Below are positions 35,380 to 44,440 of a stretch of DNA of 64,000 nt, one piece after another. The notes beneath the pieces are model-generated. The model made no database searches. It was not told the DNA's origin and was given only the letters and a program-made list of their open reading frames with translations. The position numbers and the translations under genes were made by a program. The first letter of the stretch is position 1, and every line of letters starts with the position of its first letter. The stretch lies in the NCBI GenBank assembly GCA_028820215.1, contig JAPPKD010000108.1, forward strand, positions 1 to 64,000, written 5' to 3'. Source of the DNA: Spirochaetaceae bacterium (GTDB taxonomy: Bacteria; Spirochaetota; Spirochaetia; SZUA-6; Bin103).

Positions 35380-36231
35380 TCAGGCGCCGTAGGCGTAGAG
35401 CCTCTTGGCGTTCCCGCCCAGGATCGACGCGCGTTCGGCGGCGGTCAGCCAATCGAGCCCGTCGCGCACCAGGCGCAGCTCGTCGGCCAGCGGCGGCCAG
35501 CCATGCGCGACGCGCAGGTGGCCGGGATAGCCGGTGCCCCACAGGCAGCGGTCGATGCCGAACGCGTCGATCCCGCGCTTGATCACCTCGTGCATGTCCC
35601 GGTACGGAAACCCCACGTCCGAGCGGCTGTGCACGTCCGAGATCGTCAGGAAGACGTTCTCCCGCTCCGCCAAGCGGAGGACCGGATCGTAGTCGCGCCA
35701 GCCGTCCGCGGCCATGCCCGGCTCCGGATACATCAGGTGATCGATGATCCAGGTGATGCCGGGATGGCGGCGCGCGGCGCCGGCGAGCTGGTGCGCGTTG
35801 GGGACGCGGTTGTGCACCTTGACGATGCCTCTGCGGTCCTCGATCGCTCCGAGGATCCGCCCGGCAGGGGGCGATGTGAGGATCTCGGCGTCCGGATAGT
35901 AGTCGGGGTGGAAGCGAAAGCCTCGCATCCCCAACGTGTCCATCCAGTGCCCGACCAGGTCCGCGCTGCCCGGGTCCAGAGGATCGATCAGGCCGATCGA
36001 GCGCAGCCGGCCCGGATGCTTCGAGGCCGCCTCGGCGACGTAGGTGTTGTCCCAGGTCGACCAACTGGTCTGCACCAGCACCGCGGCGTCGACGCCGTTC
36101 GCGTCCATGTCCTCGATCAGCAGCTCCACCGGGGCCGCTTCCTCGGGCAGCGAGGTGAACGATGATGCGGTCGGACCGATCGGCGCGACCGGCGGCATCT
36201 CCCAGACGTGCACGTGCGTGTCGACGATCAT
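35380..36231 (-). CDS. Amidohydrolase-2 family TIM-barrel protein
   Basis: A 283-residue member of the amidohydrolase family that includes lactonases and decarboxylases. H6-x-H8 (DTHVHVW), VKVHNR and IDHLMYP supply metal or base histidines. The last barrel strand reads CLWGTGYPGH where many homologues have an aspartate or asparagine (GSDYP or GTNYP), so the catalytic aspartate appears to be missing. This may be a metal-free lactonase-like or altered enzyme. It lies 10 bases after the FG-GAP gene stop and 92 bases before the SDR, so it is probably co-transcribed. Confidence 0.82.
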   Translation of the reverse strand: MIVDTHVHVWEMPPVAPIGPTASSFTSLPEEAAPVELLIEDMDANGVDAAVLVQTSWSTWDNTYVAEAASKHPGRLRSIGLIDPLDPGSADLVGHWMDTLGMRGFRFHPDYYPDAEILTSPPAGRILGAIEDRRGIVKVHNRVPNAHQLAGAARRHPGITWIIDHLMYPEPGMAADGWRDYDPVLRLAERENVFLTISDVHSRSDVGFPYRDMHEVIKRGIDAFGIDRCLWGTGYPGHLRVAHGWPPLADELRLVRDGLDWLTAAERASILGGNAKRLYAYGA

Positions 36232-36241
36232 GCCTGTCCCC

Positions 36242-38977
36242 TCATGCCTGTCGCTCCCCGTACTCTACCCGGACCTCGCGCACGCGCGGGGTGCAGCCGC
36301 CGTTGGCCGCTCCCAGCGCCAGCCGGTACTGGATCCAGCGCCCGCGGGTCGCGTCCGCGCGCAGCGGTTGCCGGCGCCCCAGCCACGGGTCCTCTTCACG
36401 CCCACCCCGCCACGGCTCGCCGTCGAGCTGCTCGGGCGTGGCCGCGGTGCGGATCTGCGCCCGCACCCACGTCGACCGCGCGTGCTCGGCCTCCCAGTCC
36501 AGCCGCTGCACGATCGCCCGCTCCGGCAGCCGGTACGGCTCGGAGACGTAGTACTCCTGCTCCGAGCCGTCGACCTGGTTGCGGGGCTGGGCGAACGCCA
36601 GCGAGTGCGGGCCCACCGTCGGCAGGCGCGTGACCCGCTGCTCGCTGAATCCGTCCGGACCGTTCCAGTACACGAAGGACTCGCCCACGTGATCGCCGAA
36701 GATCTTGTGGTTGGCGATGGCGATGTCGACGCGGCCGTCGCCGTCGAAGTCGGCCGCGAGGCAGCCGGCCGACGAGTGCGCGCGCAGCCGCGTGAAGTCG
36801 CCGACGCGGAATCCGGTGTCGCGATTGCCCCAGTAGATGACCGCGTCCACGTCCCGGTCGACGGCGCTCTGGTAGCCGCAGCTCAGCAGGTCCGGGATCC
36901 CGTCGCCGTCGAAGTCGGCGATCGCCAGGCCGTGCCCGCAGTTGGACGGGAGCTGCGTCTGCCGGTCGGCGCGCAACCCCTCGGGCCCGTTCCAGAAGAC
37001 GTGGTTGAACGAGTCGTGCGGCTGGCCGGGGTTGGGCTTGCCGCCGCCGAGCAGGAGGTCGGGATAGCCGTTGCCGGTGATGTCGTGCGCGACCGGATAG
37101 CCGGCGCTGAATGAGGTGGGCAGCACCCACGCTCGTTCGGCGCTGAACCCGTCCGGCCCGCCGCGCAGGATCACGCAGCGGTTGCGCCCGGCCGGCGCGA
37201 TCGCCAGGTCCAGCCAGCCCGACCGGTCGAAGTCCGCCAGCACCATGCGGCGGGGCGGGATGTAGTCGCCCGGCCCCTCCAGCACGGTCAGGACCGTCGG
37301 ATCCTCGAAGTCGAAGCCGCCGCTCCTGCCGCGGTAGATCGTGATCGTCGGGTCATGGAAGTGCGAGACGATCAGGTCCAGGTAGCCGTCGCGGTCCAGG
37401 TCGGCGATCGCGCAGGCCCAGCCCAGCCGGGTCGGGATGACCACGCCGGGCTCGGCGGAGAAGCCGTCCGGGCCGCCGAAGTAGATGAAGGAGCCGGCAT
37501 CCAGGTGGATGGCGTTCTCGTAGCTGTTGATCAGGATGACGTCGGCCCAGCCGTCGTCGTCGACGTCGCAGGCGAGGGCGTCGGCGGCGCCCGGACTGCG
37601 CAGGGCTGCCCGGCGGTCGGGCGAGAAGCCGTCCCTTCCTCCGTAGTACAGGTAGCTGTCCACCGCCATGTCGGCGCGGCGGCCGGATTGGTTGGCGAAC
37701 ACCACCTGCGGAAGCGGATCGTCGGAGAAGCGGGCCGCGTGCACGCGGCGGGCGCCGTGCGTCTGCAGCCCCACCGGGTCGGCGAGCTGCCGGCTGCCGC
37801 CCGCAAACGCCGGCGAGTCCACCGTGAACGACTCCGCCGTCCGCTGCTGGCAGATCACCAGGTCGCAGACGCCGCTGTTGCGCAGGTCGGCCAGCGCCAC
37901 GTCGCAGGCACGATGGGTGGGCACGGCCAGGCGAGAGGACTCGGCGAAGCCGCCGGCGCCGCCCCAGTACAGCCAACTGCACTCCCGGCGGTCCTCGAAA
38001 TCCCGGCACGCGAAGGCCAGGTCGATCCGGCCGTCGCCGTCGAAATCCCCGGCCGCCACCGCCAGGGCGTTGCGGCACGCGAACCGAAGCGGCGGGCCGA
38101 AGCCGCGTTCCCGGGTGACCGGCACCAGGAACTGGGCCGACCCGCCGGAGACGAACACCAGCGGTCCGGAGCCCAGGTCGACGGCGATCGCCAGCGGCGC
38201 CACGGCGCCCACGCGCTCGGTCTCGGACAGCTCTTCGGTTTCGGCAAGGTCGGCCGGCGCCCATCCGTCGGGAGCGGGAAGGTCCGACCAGCGCTCCGGA
38301 TCGATGCCGCCGGCGCCGCCCCAGTAGATGCGCGGCGGCCGGTCGGCCGCGGTCACGATCAGCTCCGCGTGGCCGTCGCCGTCCAGGTCGGCCGCGCCGA
38401 GCTGGACTCCCTCGATCGGCAGGTCGACGTACTCCTTGGCCTCGATGCCCAGATCGGTCTGGGAGAACAGCCGCACCCGCCCCTCGGTCAGGAAGGCCAG
38501 GTCCGCGCGGCCGTCCCCGTCGAAGTCGCCGGCGGCCACCGACGTGCAGCGGTGCGCCGGCAGCACGGTCTGATAGCGCTCGCTCAGGCCGTCCGGCGAT
38601 CCGTAGTAGACGTTGGCGTTCATGCGGCCGGCGTTGCCGCTCTTCTCGTTGCCGATGACCAGGTCCGCATAGCCGTCGCCCGAGATGTCGGCCACCGCCG
38701 CCGTCGCGCTGCCACCGGCCGGCAGCTCGGTGCGCTCGCAGGCGCCGAAGACCTCCCGGTACACGCAGGCCGGCGGCGCCTCCAGGTGGACCTGCGCGTT
38801 GCAGAACAGCAGGTCCGCGTATCCGTCGCGATTCAGGTCCAGGTGATGGATGCGCTGCAGCACCCCGGCCCGCGACACGTACAGGTTCTGCCCGGCGTTG
38901 CCGAAGGTGCCGCGCCGAAACGCCTCGAATCCGCGAGTGACCCAGATACCGTCCTGCATTCCACCGATTATGGACAT
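36242..38977 (-). CDS. FG-GAP/VCBS repeat protein with twelve repeats
   Basis: A protein of 911 residues (an alternative GTG start at 39001 would add 8). At least twelve calcium-binding FG-GAP/VCBS repeats with the form D-x-D-x-D-G-x-x-D-(LIV) are visible (e.g. GDFDGDGRADLAF, ADLDRDGYLDLIV, ADFDGDGIPDLLS), enough for one or two seven-bladed propellers. No signal peptide, membrane segment or anchoring domain is seen, although such proteins are usually exported. A 150-residue C-terminal part has no repeats. It sits directly upstream of the amidohydrolase gene; function unknown. Confidence 0.85.
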   Translation of the reverse strand: MSIIGGMQDGIWVTRGFEAFRRGTFGNAGQNLYVSRAGVLQRIHHLDLNRDGYADLLFCNAQVHLEAPPACVYREVFGACERTELPAGGSATAAVADISGDGYADLVIGNEKSGNAGRMNANVYYGSPDGLSERYQTVLPAHRCTSVAAGDFDGDGRADLAFLTEGRVRLFSQTDLGIEAKEYVDLPIEGVQLGAADLDGDGHAELIVTAADRPPRIYWGGAGGIDPERWSDLPAPDGWAPADLAETEELSETERVGAVAPLAIAVDLGSGPLVFVSGGSAQFLVPVTRERGFGPPLRFACRNALAVAAGDFDGDGRIDLAFACRDFEDRRECSWLYWGGAGGFAESSRLAVPTHRACDVALADLRNSGVCDLVICQQRTAESFTVDSPAFAGGSRQLADPVGLQTHGARRVHAARFSDDPLPQVVFANQSGRRADMAVDSYLYYGGRDGFSPDRRAALRSPGAADALACDVDDDGWADVILINSYENAIHLDAGSFIYFGGPDGFSAEPGVVIPTRLGWACAIADLDRDGYLDLIVSHFHDPTITIYRGRSGGFDFEDPTVLTVLEGPGDYIPPRRMVLADFDRSGWLDLAIAPAGRNRCVILRGGPDGFSAERAWVLPTSFSAGYPVAHDITGNGYPDLLLGGGKPNPGQPHDSFNHVFWNGPEGLRADRQTQLPSNCGHGLAIADFDGDGIPDLLSCGYQSAVDRDVDAVIYWGNRDTGFRVGDFTRLRAHSSAGCLAADFDGDGRVDIAIANHKIFGDHVGESFVYWNGPDGFSEQRVTRLPTVGPHSLAFAQPRNQVDGSEQEYYVSEPYRLPERAIVQRLDWEAEHARSTWVRAQIRTAATPEQLDGEPWRGGREEDPWLGRRQPLRADATRGRWIQYRLALGAANGGCTPRVREVRVEYGERQA

Positions 38978-39075
38978 GGATCCGCCGTTCGGGCAGTCCA
39001 CCCATCCTCGACAGTCCAGGCCGCGCTCCGTATGCTCTGCGCCGTCGTGGCACTCCCCTGCCCGGTACCCGAGCC

Positions 39076-40428
39076 GTGACCTACAACGAGTGGCAGGATG
39101 CCGACGGGCGCATCCGCGATCACTACGCGCCCCTGGCGCACACCGTGGAGGAGCTCGGTGCCGATGAACTCGGCCGGCGCTGGGATGACGCAGCCCGCCA
39201 AGTCAGTCTGGACGCGTTCACCTTCTACCTGGACCCGAAACGGTTCCGGCCCACGCCGGCCGACTGGATTCCCCGCATCGTCCCGCCGGACCACTGGCAG
39301 CGGATCGCCGCAGGCGTCGCGCAGCGCCTCAAGGCGATCAACCGGTTCCTGGTGGACCTGTACGGCGGCGGCCAGGACATCGTGCCGGACGACGTGGTCT
39401 ACACCTCCCGGCACTTCTACCCGGAGGTGCAGGGCTTCCGGCCGCCACGAGACCTGTTCGTGCACATCTACGGCGTCGACCTCGTGCACCTGGGCGACGG
39501 ACGCTACGTCGTGCTGGAGGACAACCTGCGCATCCCGTCCGGGATCAGCTACCAGCTCAAGACCGTCGAGATCGCATCGCGCGTCGTTCCCGAGCTCGCC
39601 TCCAGCTACGACATCACCCCGTACGCCATCCGCGATGCGTACCTGCAGATGTTCCGGTCGCTGTGCGACTCCCCCTCCCCCGCCTGCGTGCTGCTGACCG
39701 ACGGGCGGTACGGTTCGGCCTTCTTCGAGCACCGCTACCTGTCGGACCTCCTCGGCATTCCCCTGGTGGAAGGCGCTGACCTCTACGTCGGCCATGACGG
39801 GCGCGTGTACGCGCGTACCCTGGACGGCGACTACGCCGTGGACGTGGTGTACCGGCGGGTCGAGGACCTGGAGCTGTTCGTCCCCGGCCTGCGCGAGGCG
39901 TACCTCGACAACCGCGTGGTGCTGGTCAACGGCATCGGCACCGGCGTGGGAGACGACAAGCTGGTCTTCCTGTGGGTCCCGGACATGATCGAGCGCTACC
40001 TGGCCGAGCCGCCTGTCCTGGCACAAGCGGAGAGCTACAACCTGCAGGATGGCGAGCAGCGCCGCTACGTCCTGGCGAACCTCGAACGTCTCGTCATCAA
40101 GGCGCGAGGAGGGTATGGCGGCATCGGCGTGTTCGTGATGCCGGATCTGGGCCCGGCGTACAAGACGCGCGTGGCGCACGGCATCCTGGAGAATCCGGAG
40201 ATGTTCATCGCGCAGGAGGCGCTGGACTTCTCCCGGCACGTGGTCTTGAATGAGCGGACCGGCATGCTGGAGCCGCGCCACGTGGACCTGCGGGTATTCG
40301 CCATTCAGGGCGCGGACGGGGAAGTCACGGTGTTCCCCGGCGGCCTGACCCGGGTCGCCCTGGAAGGCGGGCGCATCACCAACAACTCTTCGGGGGGACT
40401 GTGCAAGCCCACGTGGGTGCTCAGCTAG
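39076..40428 (+). CDS. Circularly permuted ATP-grasp protein
   Basis: A 450-residue member of the circularly permuted ATP-grasp family (CPATPase). Conserved stretches include RRIVP-like FIPRIVPPDHW, AINRFLVDLYG, GYGGIGVFVMPD (glycine-rich nucleotide loop) and LVIKARGGYGG, ending with TNNSSGGLCKPTW. ATP-grasp enzymes form amide or ester bonds between a carboxylate and an amine. The family is usually encoded beside alpha-E and transglutaminase proteins (Iyer and colleagues, comparative genomics), exactly as here. The GTG start is at 39076. Its stop overlaps the transglutaminase frame by 28 bases. Confidence 0.87.
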   Translation: MTYNEWQDADGRIRDHYAPLAHTVEELGADELGRRWDDAARQVSLDAFTFYLDPKRFRPTPADWIPRIVPPDHWQRIAAGVAQRLKAINRFLVDLYGGGQDIVPDDVVYTSRHFYPEVQGFRPPRDLFVHIYGVDLVHLGDGRYVVLEDNLRIPSGISYQLKTVEIASRVVPELASSYDITPYAIRDAYLQMFRSLCDSPSPACVLLTDGRYGSAFFEHRYLSDLLGIPLVEGADLYVGHDGRVYARTLDGDYAVDVVYRRVEDLELFVPGLREAYLDNRVVLVNGIGTGVGDDKLVFLWVPDMIERYLAEPPVLAQAESYNLQDGEQRRYVLANLERLVIKARGGYGGIGVFVMPDLGPAYKTRVAHGILENPEMFIAQEALDFSRHVVLNERTGMLEPRHVDLRVFAIQGADGEVTVFPGGLTRVALEGGRITNNSSGGLCKPTWVLS

Positions 40429-41321
40429 CGGCACAGACGGTCACGGCGTCGTATATCTACGCAGCGCACTACGGTTACTCCGACCGGGTCCTCCACAATG
40501 ACAACCAGCTCCGCATCTTTCCCCTCGCCGACGCGTCCCAGGAACCGATGGACCAGCAGTTGTGGACCCGGCCCGAAGGCCGCTCGGTGGAGTACGGCGA
40601 CCGCTTCGGCAACCGCGTGCAGCGCGTCCGCATCGTCGCGCCGCACGACCGCCTCGTGGTCGCCACGGCAGGACGGATCCGGCTGGCCGATGCGGCGCCG
40701 GCGCCCGAGGACGCCGCCCTGGACGAGGTCACCGATCTGCCGGACGGCTTCGACTTCGCGTTCAGGTCGCCGCTGATCGATCCCGAAGGCGTCGCGGCGG
40801 TGTCGCGGGAGGTCGCAGGCGACGCCGGCTCCCTGCTGGCGGCGGTACGCGCGACCGTCGAATGGGTGCACGGCGAAATCGGGTACCGGCGCGGCGCCAC
40901 CGGGGTCACGACCACTGCCGAGCAGGTGCTGGCAACCAGGGAAGGAGTGTGCCAGGACAAGACCCACCTGGCCCTGGGCATGCTGCGCGCGCTGGGCATC
41001 CCCTGCCGCTACGTCAGCGGGCTGCTCACGGGACAGGTGGGAGAGACCCACGCCTGGCTGGAGGTGCTCCATCCGCGGTCCGGCTGGGTCGCGGCCGACC
41101 CCACCCGTGGCGTCCTGTTTCCGCCCGCCAGCGACTACATCAAGCTGGCCGTCGGCCGCGACTACTCGGACGTCTCGCCGGTCTCCGGATCGTTCCTGTC
41201 GAAAGGCGCGGCTACCGACTGCGCGGCCATCTCCGCGGTGCGGTTTGCCGACACCGAGGTCGTGTTCGATGATGCGCTCGAACTGCTTTCGACCGCCTAC
41301 GTCGTCAGGAACGGCGCCTGA
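40401..41321 (+). CDS. Transglutaminase-like cysteine protease (CPATPase partner)
   Basis: A 306-residue protein. A beta-rich N-terminal region (residues 15-100, the bacterial transglutaminase N domain) precedes a papain-like core with C184 (GVCQDKTH), H217 (GETHAWLEV) and D233 (AADPTRG). Members are proposed to cleave or cross-link peptides made by the ATP-grasp partner. The GTG at 40401 overlaps the ATP-grasp gene by 28 bases, so translation is coupled. No signal peptide is present, which favours a cytoplasmic role. Confidence 0.88.
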   Translation: MQAHVGAQLAAQTVTASYIYAAHYGYSDRVLHNDNQLRIFPLADASQEPMDQQLWTRPEGRSVEYGDRFGNRVQRVRIVAPHDRLVVATAGRIRLADAAPAPEDAALDEVTDLPDGFDFAFRSPLIDPEGVAAVSREVAGDAGSLLAAVRATVEWVHGEIGYRRGATGVTTTAEQVLATREGVCQDKTHLALGMLRALGIPCRYVSGLLTGQVGETHAWLEVLHPRSGWVAADPTRGVLFPPASDYIKLAVGRDYSDVSPVSGSFLSKGAATDCAAISAVRFADTEVVFDDALELLSTAYVVRNGA

Positions 41322-41353
41322 CCGTCCGAGAACTTCCGAAGGAACGGCACGAC

Positions 41354-41869
41354 ATGGATCCAAGAACGATGAGCCTGGGAACCGATCGCTGGCTGACCGA
41401 CTCCCGCGTCTACAACCTGATCTGGCTGGGGCGCTGGATCGAGCGCGCCCAGAACGTCGCCCGCATGCTCCTGTGGGCGGCCGAGCACGAGGCGACCAAC
41501 GACCTGCGGGACGTGCTCGGCATTGCCGCCGACATGCGCGGCATCACGGTGGCGGCCGACGACTCGGCGCTCGAGGTGCTGTTGACCCGCGACAGCGGCG
41601 CATCGCTGCGCGGCTGCCTGGAAGCGGCCCGCTACAACGCCACCCACGTGGCCCCGGTCGAGGTGACCCGCATCGTCGGCACCGCCATCGAGACGCTCAA
41701 CCGGCACGACCCGACCTGGTCGCCGGCGGACCTGGCGGCGCTGATGCGGAGCATCCTGGCCACGCTCGACGAGCTGCACGGCGCGGTCGAGGAAGCCTGG
41801 TTCCACTCCGACGCGCTCTCCGAGGAAGAGGTCTACCGCCGCTTCGTCCAGCAACAACAGCAGCAATAG
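41354..41869 (+). CDS. Alpha-E domain protein, half-length
   Basis: A 171-residue protein with the start of the alpha-E (DUF403) domain: SRVYNLIWLGRWIERAQNVARML resembles the conserved WxxRxxERA helix, followed by further helices. Full alpha-E proteins are about 310 residues, so half is missing, and the C-terminus ends in a run of six glutamines. Either this is a short form or the gene was truncated. It is the third gene of the ATP-grasp/transglutaminase set, 32 bases downstream. Confidence 0.75.
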   Translation: MDPRTMSLGTDRWLTDSRVYNLIWLGRWIERAQNVARMLLWAAEHEATNDLRDVLGIAADMRGITVAADDSALEVLLTRDSGASLRGCLEAARYNATHVAPVEVTRIVGTAIETLNRHDPTWSPADLAALMRSILATLDELHGAVEEAWFHSDALSEEEVYRRFVQQQQQQ

Positions 41870-41891
41870 CAGGCACAGCCCATCGTGGCCG

Positions 41892-41919
41892 CTTGGAATC
41901 ATAGCGAATTCGCTATACT
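41892..41919 (+). promoter_or_regulatory. Orphan promoter with a 16 bp palindromic operator
   Basis: A perfect palindrome ATAGCGAATTCGCTAT (41901-41916) lies between CTTGGA (41892-41897) and the -10 box TATACT (41914-41919), with 16 bases between the hexamers. This is the layout of an autoregulated toxin-antitoxin or XRE-type promoter reading rightward. Downstream (41920-41935) there is a purine-rich stretch but no gene start: the 3' end of the AT-rich DUF2971 gene follows in the opposite direction. The controlled gene seems to have been lost. Confidence 0.55.
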
Positions 41920-41935
41920 CATTCACTACGAGGAC

Positions 41936-42757
41936 TCAGAGACTCGGGAAGTTTCGATAGTTTCGAAACGTAAACCACGACTGCTTGGGTCCCGATAACT
42001 TGAATGGTGTACGATCCAAGGCGTACGTCCAGTGATCTATCACAGCCCGATCCCCGGTAATTCGGCTCTCTTCTATCAAGTCGTAAATCTCTTTACACTC
42101 CAGATTGTCTACTCGCTCGCCGAGAATCACACCCCTGATGCACTCAGGAGGAACATCCGCCACGTAGACCGGAAAATTGCCACTCATCCCCTTTAGTTTG
42201 CAGTCCATCAGATTCCTCGCGACACGTACTTCCTTTTCGAACCTCCACTCAATTGACTTGTCACACACTTCAGAGATCGGAATTTCTTCCTCAAAATACA
42301 ATGTCACGTCGCGGATTGGTCGATCCCGTGAATACTGAACCTCAAATGTCCACTCGAAGAATTCATGATTGCCGTCGAATTCTATGACCGCTCCAGCAAA
42401 TGCTTCGGCGTAATGAGCCCACATTGGCAGCGACTTCCATGTCTTCGACAGACTGAGAAAACCTACATGAGCATCCAGGGATTCGCGCAGTTCACGGGAA
42501 TGGCGATCATGACAACGCTCTTCGTCGGCTTTCGTGTAGTCGAACTCAATGGGTCGTCGAGGCGCTGCAAGGCTAAACTCGTAAGACACTCTTCCTTGAC
42601 GTACATAGCCTTCTGGCACCACGAGACGAGGCACCAACTCAAACGGATCATTAAAGGCACCAGGCTGCGTGAACCGAATCGTGTGATCGATGAGGATATT
42701 CTTCAATCGATCCATCGTCACGTACTTGTATAATTGCATCTTTTTCGCGATCGACAT
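41936..42757 (-). CDS. DUF2971 protein, AT-rich, probably acquired
   Basis: A 273-residue protein of the DUF2971 type: LYKYVTMDRLKNILIDHTIRF at the start and LSLSKTWKSLPMWAHYAEAF (the MW-x-HYA motif) in the middle. Its coding sequence is visibly richer in A+T than anything nearby and it uses codons rare elsewhere in the window, so it was probably acquired by horizontal transfer. DUF2971 genes often lie in defence and mobile regions; the activity is unknown. The ATG at 42757 follows CGGAAAG. Confidence 0.85.
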   Translation of the reverse strand: MSIAKKMQLYKYVTMDRLKNILIDHTIRFTQPGAFNDPFELVPRLVVPEGYVRQGRVSYEFSLAAPRRPIEFDYTKADEERCHDRHSRELRESLDAHVGFLSLSKTWKSLPMWAHYAEAFAGAVIEFDGNHEFFEWTFEVQYSRDRPIRDVTLYFEEEIPISEVCDKSIEWRFEKEVRVARNLMDCKLKGMSGNFPVYVADVPPECIRGVILGERVDNLECKEIYDLIEESRITGDRAVIDHWTYALDRTPFKLSGPKQSWFTFRNYRNFPSL

Positions 42758-42801
42758 CTTTCCGAAATGACCGATACTATGTAGTCTTATCTATCACATC
42801 G

Positions 42802-43373
42802 TCATCCCGCAGCCAGCACCCAGCCGTGGTGTTGCTGTGTTAAGAAATGGCCGAGTACCAGGTTCGGCTTCATCATGATCTCGTCCTCGGAGTACGCCTC
42901 GGGCAGCCCCGTTTCGTCGCTGTAGAGAAGTCGAGAATGGTCTGCTTCACCTGATCGCGCGTCGCCTGCTTCTTCTCCCAATCGCGGATCCGGTCCAATT
43001 CCTCTCGCAGTATTGCGTAGAGGTCGACCGCGACCTGCTTGATCCGCTTGATGTCTGCCGGTGGCAGCTCTTCCTTCTTGAGAAGGTCGAACAGGGCCAG
43101 CGTGGGCTGGTCGAGGCCCTCCCGGAGGGCGCGCGCCTGCTCATCGTCGAGATCGGCGACGAACTTCAGCAGCGCCTCGAAGGTTCTCTCGATCGTCACG
43201 CGGTCCTTTTCCCGATCATAGTCGGCGACCAGTCTCTCGTAGTGCTGCTGGAAGTCGGTGCGCAATGGGTTCTGCGCGAGCATGATGGCGAGGCGTTTCT
43301 CGATGGCGTCCTTGAGATTCCCCGGCCCGAGCAGGTTATCGCCAAGCCGCGACCAGTGCTCCAGGTCATCCAC
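42802..43373 (-). pseudogene. hsdR: hsdR 3' fragment (type I restriction subunit R), frameshifted
   Basis: Only the C-terminal helical domain of HsdR remains: LEHWSRLGDNLLGPGNLKDA, FQQHYERLVADYDREKDRVT, LREGLDQPTLALFDLLKKEE and KRIKQVAVDLYAILREELD. After DQVKQTILDF a one-base loss breaks the frame; in the next frame the protein continues LYSDETGLPEAYSEDE to a stop at 42802. Motor and nuclease domains (about 600 residues) are absent. A GTG at 43373 overlaps the upstream gene stop (GTGGATGA). A non-functional remnant is likely. Confidence 0.85.
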
Positions 43374-44440
43374 CGCCGAGCTCCGCTTCGATCTCTTCAA
43401 TGGTCGGCAGGCTGCCCTTGAGATCGTCCGGAAGTACCTCGACCAAACGGGTCTCCCAGTCCGCGACGCCGAGGGGTTTGGCGAGGTCGCGCAGAGCGTA
43501 CTCCACCACCAGCCGGTCCTTGCCTTTGCAGAGCAGCAGGCCGATAGTGGGCGCGTCGTCGGGGTGGCGCATCAGGTCGTCCACGGCGGAGAGGTACAGG
43601 TTCATCTGGCCGACGAAGGCGGGGCTGAACGGGACCGCCTTGAGTTCGACTACGACGAAGCGGCGCAGTCGGAAGTGGTAGAACGACGCGAAAATCGCTG
43701 TCGCCGACCTCAAGGAGCACTTGCCGGCCGACGAAGGCGAATCCGGCTCCCATCTCCAGCAGGAAGCGTTGGATATGGTCCACGAGTCCCTGTTCGAGCT
43801 CCCGCTCCGTGCGCGGCTCTGCAGTGCCGAGGAAATCGAACAGGTACGGGTCCTTGAACGACTGCGTGGCCAGTTCGGAGTCGGCGGGTGGCAGCGTCCG
43901 GGGGAAGTTGGTGACGGCGTTGCCCTGACGCTCGTGCCGCCGGTTCTCGATCTGAACCGCGAGCACGTTGCGGCTCCAGCCCGCTTCGCGCGCCTTGGCG
44001 GCGTACCAGAGGCGCACGGTCCGGTCGTCAACCTTCTCCAGCAATGCGATGTTGTGGTACCAGGTGATTTGTGCAAGCACCTCTTGCACGACTTCGCGTT
44101 CGGGCCAAGCTGCGGCGAATGCGCGCATGTACTTGAGGTTGCGAGGCGAGAGTCCCCGCATGTCCGGGAACGCCACCCGGAGGTCGTGCGAGAGGCGATC
44201 GATGGTCCCGGCGCCCCAGCCTTCCCGCTCCTGGCGGGCGAGAATCGCCTTGCCGATGTCCCAGTAGAGCAGCACCATCGCTTGGTTTGCGGCCAGCACG
44301 ACGCGCACGCGTTCGGCCCGGATGCGCTCCTTGATCTCACCGAGCAGGACCCGGTAGTCGGTAGGCAACTCTTCCCTGCCCGGCGGCGCGGGGATCGAAG
44401 CGCCCGCGAGCCGGCGTCCCAGAGATTTCCGTTCCGTCAC
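43366..44440 (-). pseudogene. YhcG/DUF1016-type PDDEXK nuclease, frameshifted
   Basis: The N-terminal half (LLGEIKERIRAERVRVVLAA to LGTAEPRTERELEQGLVDHI, then FLLEMGAGFAFVGRQVLLEVGD) is a DUF1016 protein. Just after GDSDFRV the frame breaks; the C-terminal part, with the nuclease motif FVVVELKAVPFSPAFVGQMN and the tail KPLGVADWET, is in another frame ending at 43366. About eight bases seem to have been lost compared with the family (FYLDLLFYH). YhcG proteins are PDDEXK nucleases often found within type I restriction loci. The GTG start overlaps the upstream stop (GTGA). Confidence 0.85.
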
